Origin: Clostridia bacterium | GTDB taxonomy: Bacteria; Bacillota; Clostridia; Christensenellales; UBA1242 | Direction of reading: 5' to 3' | DNA: 5,912 nt | Assembly (NCBI GenBank): GCA_017456465.1 | Contig: JAFTJJ010000019.1 | Coordinates: 1 to 5,912, forward strand | In this document: piece by piece, positions 1 to 5,731 of the stretch | Layout: the number at the start of each line of letters is the position of its first letter | Position numbering within the stretch: the first letter of the stretch is position 1 | The notes under the pieces: model-generated | The model's database searches: none | What the model was told of the DNA's origin: nothing | The model's input: only the letters and a program-made list of their open reading frames with translations | Made by a program: the position numbers and the translations under genes

Positions 1-1161
1 GTGTCAAATTTCTCTTATATTGATCCTTATGGTCCAGCAGATACGGATTATTATTATTACAAAAAAATTGACGGAACAAGCACTTATGGTCTCACTCAAT
101 TTTTGGATGTGACGATAGGCTATTATGATGAAAACGAAAACTTCCAAACTGATGTTTATAATGATGTTTATTATTTGTCTAGTTCGGTTTCTGGTTATGA
201 ATTAAACATTTCATTCTTGCAAAAAGATAACGATGCGTTTACAACGGTGTTATATGATGGTCAAGGAATGTGTCCTGAGTGGAATTTTAAATATCATGAA
301 AACACATTGAGAATATATGCGTCTGTGCATTTTGCAACTGTGACAATTGAAAATGGAGATGGATTAATTGACTTTTCTGAACGATTTTATGCTGAAAATA
401 ATGCTGAGGCGGTACGTGTTTATGTTGATGACAATGCGGGAACTGTAAGCGTTGATGGAAAGGTGTATATGGCATCAGAGGTTGACGGAGCAAGTTTTTT
501 GGGATGGTCAGTAAGTGGAAGTGTTTCGAATTATGATCAAAGCAATTTGTGTTATGTCTTATATACTGAAGACGCAATTACAATAACCCCATTATATGAA
601 GATGTGGCAATGATAACGGTCTTGGATTATCAAGGAAACGAGGCTGTACAGATTTGTGACATGCGAACAATAGGTGTCACAATGAGCAATGCTTCAATGT
701 CTGTTGCTTTCGATGAACTCACTGGAGTGGATGATTATTATGTAAACAGGAAGATTGATGTTGATGATACACCATATTATTTTGTTTATTGGGCATACAA
801 GCTTGATTCTGAGGAGTGGGTTGAATGTGTTGAGTTCACTGATTTGGAAATTTCAATTGAAAGCAAAATTGTAATCAAACCAGTTTATGAGATTGGGAAA
901 ATTTCTTTAACCATTGCAGATTTGTTGGACAAGACAATTTATGATGAAGATCAAATTGTACTTGAATTTAATTCAAATCAAATCACTATTGTGAACGGCT
1001 CGGAAACAACAAGCATTATTGACCCTGTTGCAAATTTCACGTATTGGGAAATTTCTTACAACTATGGTGTGAGTTATGAAAGTGTGGAAAGTGGCACTCA
1101 AATTACAATCAAACGCGGTGATGTGATAATTTTGAGAGCTGTTTATATGACAAACTGGTAA
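1..1161 (+). CDS. C-terminal part of a modular, probably cell-surface protein (5'-truncated at window edge)
   Basis: The reading frame is already open at base 1. The GTG there may be an internal Val codon, because no ribosome site or signal peptide is visible and the first residues (SNFSYIDPYG) do not look like a protein start. The 386 visible residues are acidic, rich in Tyr, Asp and beta-branched residues, with no transmembrane helix. From about residue 112 three modules of roughly 85-95 residues follow one another. Each has an aromatic-x-W core (FLGW 166-169, FVYW 261-264, FTYW 346-349) and closes 30-33 residues later with ITPLYE, IKPVYE or ILRAVY. This resembles the beta-grasp InlB-B/Listeria-Bacteroides type repeats of Firmicute surface proteins (family resemblance, not proven). 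There is no LPXTG motif or other wall anchor at the C-terminus, so any anchor would lie upstream. Asp is mostly GAT, unlike rluD. It ends at a terminator. Function is unknown. Confidence 0.7.
   Translation: MSNFSYIDPYGPADTDYYYYKKIDGTSTYGLTQFLDVTIGYYDENENFQTDVYNDVYYLSSSVSGYELNISFLQKDNDAFTTVLYDGQGMCPEWNFKYHENTLRIYASVHFATVTIENGDGLIDFSERFYAENNAEAVRVYVDDNAGTVSVDGKVYMASEVDGASFLGWSVSGSVSNYDQSNLCYVLYTEDAITITPLYEDVAMITVLDYQGNEAVQICDMRTIGVTMSNASMSVAFDELTGVDDYYVNRKIDVDDTPYYFVYWAYKLDSEEWVECVEFTDLEISIESKIVIKPVYEIGKISLTIADLLDKTIYDEDQIVLEFNSNQITIVNGSETTSIIDPVANFTYWEISYNYGVSYESVESGTQITIKRGDVIILRAVYMTNW
334..1158 (+). repeat. Three diverged protein-level beta modules
   Basis: Residues about 112-201, 202-298 and 299-386 of the first gene align by eye as three units. 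A beta strand opens each (ATVTIENG, AMITVLDYQGN, KISLTIADL). A Trp follows in an aromatic pocket motif (W169, W264, W349). The unit closes with a strand ending in an L/V-Y pair (Y199, Y296, Y382). The W-to-Y distances are 30, 32 and 33 residues. The DNA of the units has diverged, so this is an old protein repeat and not a recent nucleotide duplication. Confidence 0.55.
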
Positions 1162-1183
1162 ATTTAAAAATAAAATATTAATC

Positions 1184-1250
1184 AAAAAAGACGAATAACA
1201 ATTAAATCTGAACCGCTTCGGATCTATTTGTTGTTCGTCTATTTCTATTT
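1184..1250. terminator. Bidirectional Rho-independent terminator between convergent genes
   Basis: Arms 1189-1201 (AGACGAATAACAA) and 1228-1240 (TTGTTGTTCGTCT) pair over 13 positions with one G-T wobble. Within the loop, CCG (1213-1215) and CGG (1219-1221) can form a small additional helix. The stem is followed by a T-rich stretch on the plus strand (1241-1250) and is preceded by six A residues (1184-1189), which become a T run on the minus strand. It lies between the stop at 1161 and the minus-strand stop at 1289, so it can end both transcripts. Confidence 0.8.
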
Positions 1251-1288
1251 TGTGTTGTTATTTATTTTTTATGCGTGATTTTTAGAAA

Positions 1289-1807
1289 TTATTTTTGTGA
1301 TTCTGAGTAAGTGTGGAGCAGTGTTTGAACTTTGTTGAATTTGGCTTCATCAAACACATATTGTTTGCGTGGCTTTACGAAGTTTGATGATCCTCGTGGT
1401 TCGCTTTCATATCTTGGAATGAGTTGGACATGATAATGATTCATTGGACCATCTGCCATGGTGCAAAGATATACCCTGACGCATCCATAAACTTCTTTTA
1501 AAATATTCATGCATGCTTTTGAAAAACGTACTATTTTTTCATTGATTTCATCTGGGGCTTCCGCCATGTCATGAAAGTGTTCTTTGGTTGAAATCATCAT
1601 GTGGCCATCTGCTCTTGGGTTTGGAACAAACAAGCATTCAATCTCAGAATCTTCATAAAATTTGAGAAGTGTGTCATCACCATAAAGCGCGCCATTTGTC
1701 GCTCTGTCAAAGCAGGTTGGGCAAACACCCATGTCTGTGAGTTCTCCTGGAGAGAGTTTGACCAGTTTTTGCACATCAAGCTCATTAATGTTTAATTGAT
1801 ATTTCAT
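1289..1807 (-). CDS. HIT-superfamily protein with an HxHxQ active site
   Basis: This 172-residue protein carries the histidine-triad fold signature. N-terminal C29-P-T-C32 resembles the zinc CxxC of many bacterial HIT proteins. Residues 54-77 (IECLFVPNP through GHMMISTKEHF) form the central beta sheet, and 123-131 (NHYHVQLIP) is the active-site loop. The family motif is H-x-H-x-H; here H124 and H126 are kept, H126 being the expected nucleotidyl-attacking His, but the third position is Gln128. HxHxQ is the arrangement of GalT and fungal-type Ap4A phosphorylase branches, so nucleotidyl transfer or phosphorolysis is as possible as hydrolysis of a dinucleoside polyphosphate (inference). The start is supported by GAGGT at 1816-1820, 8 nt upstream, and a promoter at 1833-1862. 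It is monocistronic, cytoplasmic, and divergent from the uracil-DNA glycosylase gene. The substrate cannot be read from the sequence. Confidence 0.88.
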   Translation of the reverse strand: MKYQLNINELDVQKLVKLSPGELTDMGVCPTCFDRATNGALYGDDTLLKFYEDSEIECLFVPNPRADGHMMISTKEHFHDMAEAPDEINEKIVRFSKACMNILKEVYGCVRVYLCTMADGPMNHYHVQLIPRYESEPRGSSNFVKPRKQYVFDEAKFNKVQTLLHTYSESQK

Positions 1808-1832
1808 AATTATTTACCTCGCTCATGAAATA

Positions 1833-1862
1833 ATCATAGCATATTACAAATTCAAATGTAAA
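1833..1862 (-). promoter_or_regulatory. Promoter of the HIT gene
   Basis: Read on the minus strand, TTTACA (1862-1857) and TATGAT (1838-1833) are each 5/6 matches to sigma-A consensus and are separated by 18 bp. The predicted start is at about 1826, an A on the minus strand. This leaves a leader of about 19 nt that contains the ribosome site GAGGT (1816-1820). Confidence 0.65.
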
Positions 1863-1877
1863 ACAATTCAATTTATT

Positions 1878-1905
1878 TTGATAATGAAAGAAAATATTAT
1901 ATAAT
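1878..1905 (+). promoter_or_regulatory. Promoter of the uracil-DNA glycosylase gene, apparently leaderless
   Basis: TTGATA (1878-1883) and a perfect TATAAT (1900-1905) are separated by 16 bp. A start seven bases after the -10 falls on base 1912, the A of the ATG. No Shine-Dalgarno-like sequence occurs in the AT-only stretch before that ATG. It is arranged back-to-back with the HIT promoter within about 50 bp. Confidence 0.6.
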
Positions 1906-1911
1906 AAAATC

Positions 1912-2472
1912 ATGGAAAACATTGTGAAAGAAATTCAAGAGTGCAGAAAGTGTGGTGATTTGCCGAAGCTTGCATGCGATTCAATCAAGTTTGGGAAGAG
2001 CAGAGTTCTTGTGCTTGGGGAGTCACCTGCAAAAGACGGGTGGATTCAAAGTGGCAGGGCGTTTTTTAACTCAAGTGGGAAATTGCAAGCAACTGGGAAA
2101 GTTTTGAATGAACTTCTGGGGACATGTGGGCTTTCGATTGACGACATCAATTTCACTGAGTGTTGCAAGTGCATCATTTCTGACCGCAAGAGTTTGAGAA
2201 AATGTATGGCGAACTGCAAGCCGATTTTATTTGCTCAGCTTGATGCTTTTGACTGTGACATTATTCTTCCGATGGGGCAATTCCCGACTGAAGTTATTCT
2301 TGGTGAAAAAATCAACAAGCTCAAGGATTTTGTGGGGCGAGAATTTCTTGTGGATTTTGGGAAAACGAAGAAACTTGTGATTCCGATTTATCACACATCA
2401 CCTGCAAATCCACTTTGCAGGAAAGGCAACATTCCAATATTTGAAAAAATAAGCAAAATAATTAATCAATAA
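1912..2472 (+). CDS. Family-4-like uracil-DNA glycosylase (Fe-S type)
   Basis: This is a 186-residue protein of the uracil-DNA glycosylase superfamily, expected to excise uracil from DNA to start base-excision repair. The N-terminal C11-x2-C14 pair and C87...C102, in the context KC...ANCKPIL, match the four-Cys pattern that binds a 4Fe-4S cluster in family 4 enzymes. Motif A is G36-E-S-P-A followed by G48-R-A-F-F-N-S-S-G, replacing the usual GEAPG...G-x-PFVGxAG; E37 is the likely active-site acid. The DNA-binding motif near the C-terminus is H161-T-S-P-A-N-P, where H-P-S-P is usual. Extra cysteines (84, 85, 98, 115, 169) are present. The ATG has no ribosome site and coincides with the predicted transcription start; GTG at 1924 is an alternative start. 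The gene is monocistronic and ends before a terminator. The superfamily is clear, the exact subfamily and specificity less so. Confidence 0.82.
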   Translation: MENIVKEIQECRKCGDLPKLACDSIKFGKSRVLVLGESPAKDGWIQSGRAFFNSSGKLQATGKVLNELLGTCGLSIDDINFTECCKCIISDRKSLRKCMANCKPILFAQLDAFDCDIILPMGQFPTEVILGEKINKLKDFVGREFLVDFGKTKKLVIPIYHTSPANPLCRKGNIPIFEKISKIINQ

Positions 2473-2485
2473 AAAACAAAAAATT

Positions 2486-2520
2486 ACGCATTCTTGATCA
2501 AAAGAGTGCGTTTTTTCTTT
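2486..2520 (+). terminator. Rho-independent terminator after the uracil-DNA glycosylase gene
   Basis: Arms ACGCATTCTT (2486-2495) and AAGAGTGCGT (2502-2511) form a 10-bp stem with one wobble and a six-base loop. They are followed by TTTTTTCTTT (2511-2520). It lies 14 nt past the stop codon. Confidence 0.9.
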
Positions 2521-2539
2521 GTTTTGATTTATGATTTTG

Positions 2540-2569
2540 TTGCGAATGCAATTGTTATTGTGATAAAAT
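2540..2569 (+). promoter_or_regulatory. Probable promoter of the hydrolase-lspA-rluD operon
   Basis: TTGCGA (2540-2545, 4/6) and TAAAAT (2564-2569, 5/6) are spaced by 18 bp, just after the upstream terminator. The predicted start at about 2576 gives a 17-nt leader that still includes the ribosome site at 2579-2583. The -35 is weak. Confidence 0.45.
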
Positions 2570-2578
2570 AACAAAAAT

Positions 2579-2583
2579 GGAGG
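2579..2583 (+). promoter_or_regulatory. Ribosome-binding site that selects the GTG start at 2593
   Basis: GGAGG is the strongest Shine-Dalgarno in the window. It abuts the in-frame ATG at 2584 with no spacer, which is unusable, but lies 9 nt from the in-frame GTG at 2593, a normal distance. Another ATG at 2577 overlaps the site and is in a different, quickly closed frame. Confidence 0.75.
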
Positions 2584-2592
2584 ATGGCATCT

Positions 2593-3498
2593 GTGAAAAT
2601 TTATGGCATTAAGTTTGTTTCTTCAATTGCAACACTTTTGAGCAATCTTGTTTATAATTTTCACAAGAAAGTCCAAGGTGTGAAGACCATCAACAATGTG
2701 GCATACAAAGAAAATGGAAACAAATTTCACAAATGCGACATTCATTTTTGTGATGAAGGGGTTAAATCACAAGAAAAGAAGCCTGTCATGGTTTATTTTC
2801 ATGGCGGCGGTTGGTCGGTTTATACCAAAAACATTTTCACCACACTTTGCAGGCGGTTTGCCGCAATGGGGTATGTTGTGTTTAACTGCAACTATCGATT
2901 AGCGCCAAAGTGCAAAATTGACAAAATTATGGATGATGTGCTTGATGCAATCAAGTTTGCAAAAAGCAAGGCTCACGAATTTGGTGGAGACGAGAGCAAA
3001 ATTATTCTTGCGGGAGACTCATCTGGAGCGCACATGGCGATGCTTGCGACAGTTTTTGCGAAGAATGAGATGGATGGTTTTTCTCATGACATTTTTGAGT
3101 CGATCAAAGCAACGGTGTTGTTTTATGGCGTTTTTGATTTTGAAACTGCGCTTAAGTCAAAATTCATCAACATCAAAACATATGTAAATTCTTGTTTGCG
3201 GGGCAAAGAGGGGACGAGTGAGCGCAAGGCTGATTTGAAAAAATATTCACCGCTTTGTTATGATCTTTCTGGGCTCAAAAACGTGTTTATTGCAAGTGGT
3301 GGTGTGGACAAGTTGCACAAATCACAAAGTTTGAAGCTTTCACGCGAACTTGAGAAGTGTGGGTGTGTTCACAAGAATGTCTTTTTTGACGACAGGGAGC
3401 TCAAAGCGATTCATGCATTCATGGCAATTGACGGAATTGAGACGACAACAAAAGTTCTCTTGGAGCTTGAAAAATTTTTGGCGGAGAATGTGAAATAA
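2593..3498 (+). CDS. Alpha/beta hydrolase, hormone-sensitive-lipase-like esterase
   Basis: This is a 301-residue serine hydrolase, counted from the GTG start. The oxyanion-hole motif H70-G-G-G-W is followed by NYRLAPK at 100-106, typical of the hormone-sensitive lipase/carboxylesterase group. The nucleophile elbow is G141-D-S-S-G with S143 catalytic. D239 (ASGGVDKLH) and H274 (AIHAFM) complete the triad. The reaction is expected to be ester hydrolysis of a small acyl or acetyl substrate, which is not identifiable here. The first 25 residues are mildly hydrophobic but not a clear signal peptide, so a cytoplasmic location is likeliest. A longer ATG start at 2584 adds three residues but overlaps the ribosome site. 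The stop overlaps the lspA start by one base (TAATG), so the two are probably translationally coupled, suggesting only shared expression. It is full length with no missing catalytic residue. Confidence 0.88.
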   Translation: MKIYGIKFVSSIATLLSNLVYNFHKKVQGVKTINNVAYKENGNKFHKCDIHFCDEGVKSQEKKPVMVYFHGGGWSVYTKNIFTTLCRRFAAMGYVVFNCNYRLAPKCKIDKIMDDVLDAIKFAKSKAHEFGGDESKIILAGDSSGAHMAMLATVFAKNEMDGFSHDIFESIKATVLFYGVFDFETALKSKFINIKTYVNSCLRGKEGTSERKADLKKYSPLCYDLSGLKNVFIASGGVDKLHKSQSLKLSRELEKCGCVHKNVFFDDRELKAIHAFMAIDGIETTTKVLLELEKFLAENVK

Positions 3499-3992
3499 TG
3501 AGTTATTTAATTTTAGGTATTATTATTTTTGGTGCTGACCAGCTCACGAAGGTTTTGCTTTTTGGCAAAGAGATGAGCTTGATTGGTGATTTTTTGTGGC
3601 TGAAGCGTGCGGGGCTGAACACTGGAGCAGCTTGGGGCAGTTTTGATGGTGGCAGATGGATTTTTGTGGCAGTGAGTGTGGTGATTGCTGGGCTTATTGT
3701 TTATTTGATGTTTTCAAAAAAACATTTCAAGTCAAGGTTTTTCAAGCTCTCGCTCGGGATAATGCTTGGGGGGCTTCTTGGAAACTTATTTGACCGAATT
3801 GTGCTTGGTGGAGTCAGGGACTTCTTGGCGTTCAACTTTTTTGATTTTCCGGTGTTCAATGTGGCAGACATTGCGATCACTGTTGCAACAATTATGCTGA
3901 TTGTTTACATCATATTTTTTTATGGCAAAGACGAAGCAAGGCTAAAAACAAAAGGAGAAACTGATGATGGAAAGGACAATAATTGCAAGTGA
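3498..3992 (+). CDS. lspA: Lipoprotein signal peptidase (signal peptidase II)
   Basis: LspA is the membrane aspartyl protease that removes signal peptides from prolipoproteins after lipidation. At 164 residues it is of usual length. The conserved boxes are in order: D14-x3-K18 in the first helix, N41-T-G-A-A-W-G in the periplasmic-side loop, G95-N-L-F-D-R100 followed by G-V-R-D108-F, and F120-N121-V-A-D124. By alignment with P. aeruginosa LspA (D124 and D143), the catalytic pair is D108 and D124. Four membrane helices are visible, at about 3-20, 54-72, 83-99 and 122-142, with a charged cytoplasmic tail. The start is the ATG overlapping the hydrolase stop, with GGAG at 3483-3486. The last 29 bases overlap the rluD start. 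It should act on the lipoproteins of this cell envelope. Confidence 0.96.
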   Translation: MSYLILGIIIFGADQLTKVLLFGKEMSLIGDFLWLKRAGLNTGAAWGSFDGGRWIFVAVSVVIAGLIVYLMFSKKHFKSRFFKLSLGIMLGGLLGNLFDRIVLGGVRDFLAFNFFDFPVFNVADIAITVATIMLIVYIIFFYGKDEARLKTKGETDDGKDNNCK

Positions 3993-4881
3993 AATTAGTG
4001 AACCCGTGAGGCTTGATGTGTTTCTTGCTGATGTGCTTGAAGACTGGACAAGGTCACAAATCAAGCTTCAGATTGAAAACGGTGGTGTGAAGGTGAGCGG
4101 GAAAGTGATCACAAAAGCTGGAGCACTTGTCAAGAATGGAAACATTATTGACATCAATTTCCAAATTTGTCCCGACATTTTGAATGTTGAGCCAGAGGAC
4201 ATTCCGCTTGACATTGTTTTTGAAGACGAGCACATTGCGATCATCAACAAGCCGCAAGGCATGGTTGTGCATCCAGCGCCTGGGTCAAGAGAACACACGC
4301 TTGTGAACGCGCTTTTGTTTCATTTCAAAGAGATTAGTGACGGAACAGGGACTGCGCGTCCTGGGATTGTGCACAGGATTGACAAAGACACATCGGGGCT
4401 TTTGGTGGTTGCAAAAAACAACAAGGCTCACGAAAGTTTGGCGGCTCAGATTGCGGAGCATTCATGTTTCAGGCACTACTTTGCGCTTGTTGAAGGCGAG
4501 GTGAAAGAGTTTTCGGGAACAATTGACAAGCTAATTGGCAGGGACAAAAAAGACCGCAAGAAAATGGCGATTGCAGAGGACGGGAAAAGGGCGATCACGC
4601 ACTTTGATGTGGTTCAAGTGTTCAAGGGCTTCACGCTTATGCATTTTCAGCTTGAGACGGGAAGAACGCACCAAATTCGTGTGCACACGAAAGACATGAA
4701 CCATCCAATTGTCGGCGACAAGACATATGGATTTCAAAAGCAGAAATTCAACCTTGCAGGGCAGCTCTTGCATGCAGCAAAGCTTGAGCTCACGCATCCT
4801 GTCACGGGGAAGCGTATGATTTTTGAGTGTGAGCTTCCGGCACATTTTCAAAATGTGTTGAGCAAGTTGCATAAATTATAA
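3964..4881 (+). CDS. rluD: 23S rRNA pseudouridine synthase, RluA/RluD family
   Basis: This is a 305-residue pseudouridine synthase. An S4 RNA-binding domain occupies about residues 15-65 (RLDVFLADVL, TRSQIKLQIENGGV), followed by the catalytic domain from about 80. Landmarks are INKPQGMVVHPAPG at 94-107 and H137-R-I-D-K-D-T-S-G-L-L-V-V-A-K, where D140 is the invariant catalytic Asp. Residues 233-241 (GRTHQIRVH) carry the family's RTHQIR motif. In E. coli RluD modifies helix 69 of 23S rRNA; RluA-family members in Firmicutes next to lspA are commonly named RluD or YlyB, and exact target uridines cannot be read here. AGGAG at 3953-3957 is 6 nt from ATG 3964 and 9 nt from ATG 3967, so either could be used. 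It is the last gene of the operon, and no hairpin terminator is evident before 4899. Asp is encoded 15 times by GAC and 3 by GAT. Confidence 0.95.
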   Translation: MMERTIIASEISEPVRLDVFLADVLEDWTRSQIKLQIENGGVKVSGKVITKAGALVKNGNIIDINFQICPDILNVEPEDIPLDIVFEDEHIAIINKPQGMVVHPAPGSREHTLVNALLFHFKEISDGTGTARPGIVHRIDKDTSGLLVVAKNNKAHESLAAQIAEHSCFRHYFALVEGEVKEFSGTIDKLIGRDKKDRKKMAIAEDGKRAITHFDVVQVFKGFTLMHFQLETGRTHQIRVHTKDMNHPIVGDKTYGFQKQKFNLAGQLLHAAKLELTHPVTGKRMIFECELPAHFQNVLSKLHKL

Positions 4882-4898
4882 AAGAATAGCAAAAATGT

Positions 4899-4927
4899 TT
4901 TACAACAGGAATAAATTTTGTTAGAAT
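4899..4927 (+). promoter_or_regulatory. Extended -10 promoter for the small membrane-protein pair
   Basis: TTTACA (4899-4904) and TAGAAT (4922-4927) are separated by exactly 17 bp. The -10 is preceded by TGT (4919-4921), forming an extended -10. The predicted start is A4934, giving a 20-nt leader with GAGGT at 4942-4946. It sits only 17 nt past the rluD stop. Confidence 0.75.
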
Positions 4928-4953
4928 GAATTCATAAAAGTGAGGTATATGTT

Positions 4954-5238
4954 ATGAGCAAAACTACAACAACAAAATCAGCACACGGGGCAGGCTGGCT
5001 GATCAACTTGATTTCTTTTGTGGCAGTTATCTGCATTGGTGTGGCACTCATGCTTTCAAAGATTGGAGCTCTGGGGGCAGTTTCAGGAGCGCTTCTCACA
5101 ATTGCGCAAACAATTGCGTACATTGTTGTGTCAGTTGTGTCATTTTTCTATGTTTACAGAAAGAAAAATGTGTGGATTTGGATTGTTTGGGCAGTTTCAA
5201 TTGTGCTTATTGTGCTTTCATATGTGCTTGTGTTTTAA
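4954..5238 (+). CDS. Small three-helix membrane protein of unknown function
   Basis: This is a 94-residue protein I do not recognise. A short polar N-terminus with two Lys (MSKTTTTKSA) is followed by three hydrophobic segments, at about 15-34, 41-68 and 73-93. A basic R-K-K-N turn at 69-72 lies between the second and third. By the positive-inside rule the N-terminus and this turn face the cytoplasm and the C-terminus faces out. There is no catalytic motif and no cleavable signal peptide. The ATG has GAGGT 7 nt upstream and its own extended -10 promoter. The next gene begins 13 nt downstream, also a three-helix protein, so the two may form a complex (inference). Confidence 0.8.
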   Translation: MSKTTTTKSAHGAGWLINLISFVAVICIGVALMLSKIGALGAVSGALLTIAQTIAYIVVSVVSFFYVYRKKNVWIWIVWAVSIVLIVLSYVLVF

Positions 5239-5251
5239 GGGGTAAAAAAGT

Positions 5252-5593
5252 ATGGATATTCGCAAATTATGTAATATTTTGACCATTATTGATTATGCGG
5301 TTTTTGTGCTTGCAACAATTTTTGTGCTTATTTTTCAATTCACTGGTCTTCCAATTTTTGTGACGCTTTCACTTGTGATTTACACAATTGGTTTTTTGCT
5401 TGTGGCAAGTGTTGCTGTGTTCAAGATTTATGACGCATATTTGAACAAAATTGATGCAGCAAAAATCAAGGATGACGACAAAAGGCAAGCTGAAATTGAA
5501 AGAATTTCAAAAGAGCGCAACATGGAAATTGTGAAGCTTTGCTTATCCGCAGTGTTTGCGATTTTCACATTTGTGGTTTTGATTTTGTACTAA
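5252..5593 (+). CDS. Small membrane protein with a charged helical cytoplasmic loop
   Basis: This is a 113-residue protein I do not recognise. Hydrophobic helices are at about 9-30 and 34-57. A highly charged, probably helical stretch follows at about 58-92 (KIDAAKIKDDDKRQAEIERISKERN), and a last helix at 95-113 ends at the C-terminus. The Lys/Arg-rich loop should be cytoplasmic. The AAGGGG at 5237-5242, overlapping the previous stop codon, is a moderate ribosome site 9 nt from the ATG. No separate promoter is seen in the 13-nt gap, so it is probably co-transcribed with the preceding small membrane protein, and a strong terminator follows 34 nt later. A role in the envelope is the most that can be said. 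Confidence 0.78.
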   Translation: MDIRKLCNILTIIDYAVFVLATIFVLIFQFTGLPIFVTLSLVIYTIGFLLVASVAVFKIYDAYLNKIDAAKIKDDDKRQAEIERISKERNMEIVKLCLSAVFAIFTFVVLILY

Positions 5594-5627
5594 TCCATTA
5601 AAGAAACAATTTAATTATTGATAAATC

Positions 5628-5654
5628 AGGGTGGCTGTTGCCACTCTTTTTTTT
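5628..5654 (+). terminator. Rho-independent terminator after the membrane-protein pair
   Basis: AGGGTGGC (5628-5635) pairs with GCCACTCT (5640-5647) around a TGTT tetraloop, with one G-T wobble. A run of eight T residues (5647-5654) follows. This is the strongest terminator in the window and isolates the region to its right. Confidence 0.93.
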
Positions 5655-5676
5655 GAGAAAAAAATTGCAATATTTT

Positions 5677-5693
5677 CTTACATTTTTTGTAAG
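5677..5693. promoter_or_regulatory. 17-bp palindrome, possible operator
   Basis: CTTACA (5677-5682) and TGTAAG (5688-5693) are perfect inverted arms around five T residues. It is not followed by a T run and lies past a complete terminator, so a protein-binding site is more likely than termination. It sits about 80 bp upstream of the poly-G promoter. No regulator is identified. Confidence 0.35.
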
Positions 5694-5731
5694 TTATTAT
5701 ATGCATACCAAGATATAATAAAATAAATTAT

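Noticed and set aside
287..577. Minus-strand frame opposite the surface-protein gene
   Set aside because: His/Gln-rich translation is what results from reading the complement of this AT-rich coding strand; no ribosome site or promoter.
2696..3187. Two alternative plus-strand frames inside the hydrolase gene
   Set aside because: Both overlap a hydrolase with an intact catalytic triad and lack ribosome sites.
4531..4872. Long minus-strand frame inside rluD
   Set aside because: It lies wholly within a well-conserved pseudouridine synthase gene, has no ribosome site, and its translation has no recognisable domain.
5677..5693. CTTACA/TGTAAG hairpin as a terminator
   Set aside because: No T run follows and a stronger terminator lies just upstream.
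5714..5719. TATAAT as a second promoter
   Set aside because: No acceptable -35 lies 16-19 bp upstream; TTGTAA is 21 bp away, and random TATAAT is frequent in this AT-rich stretch.
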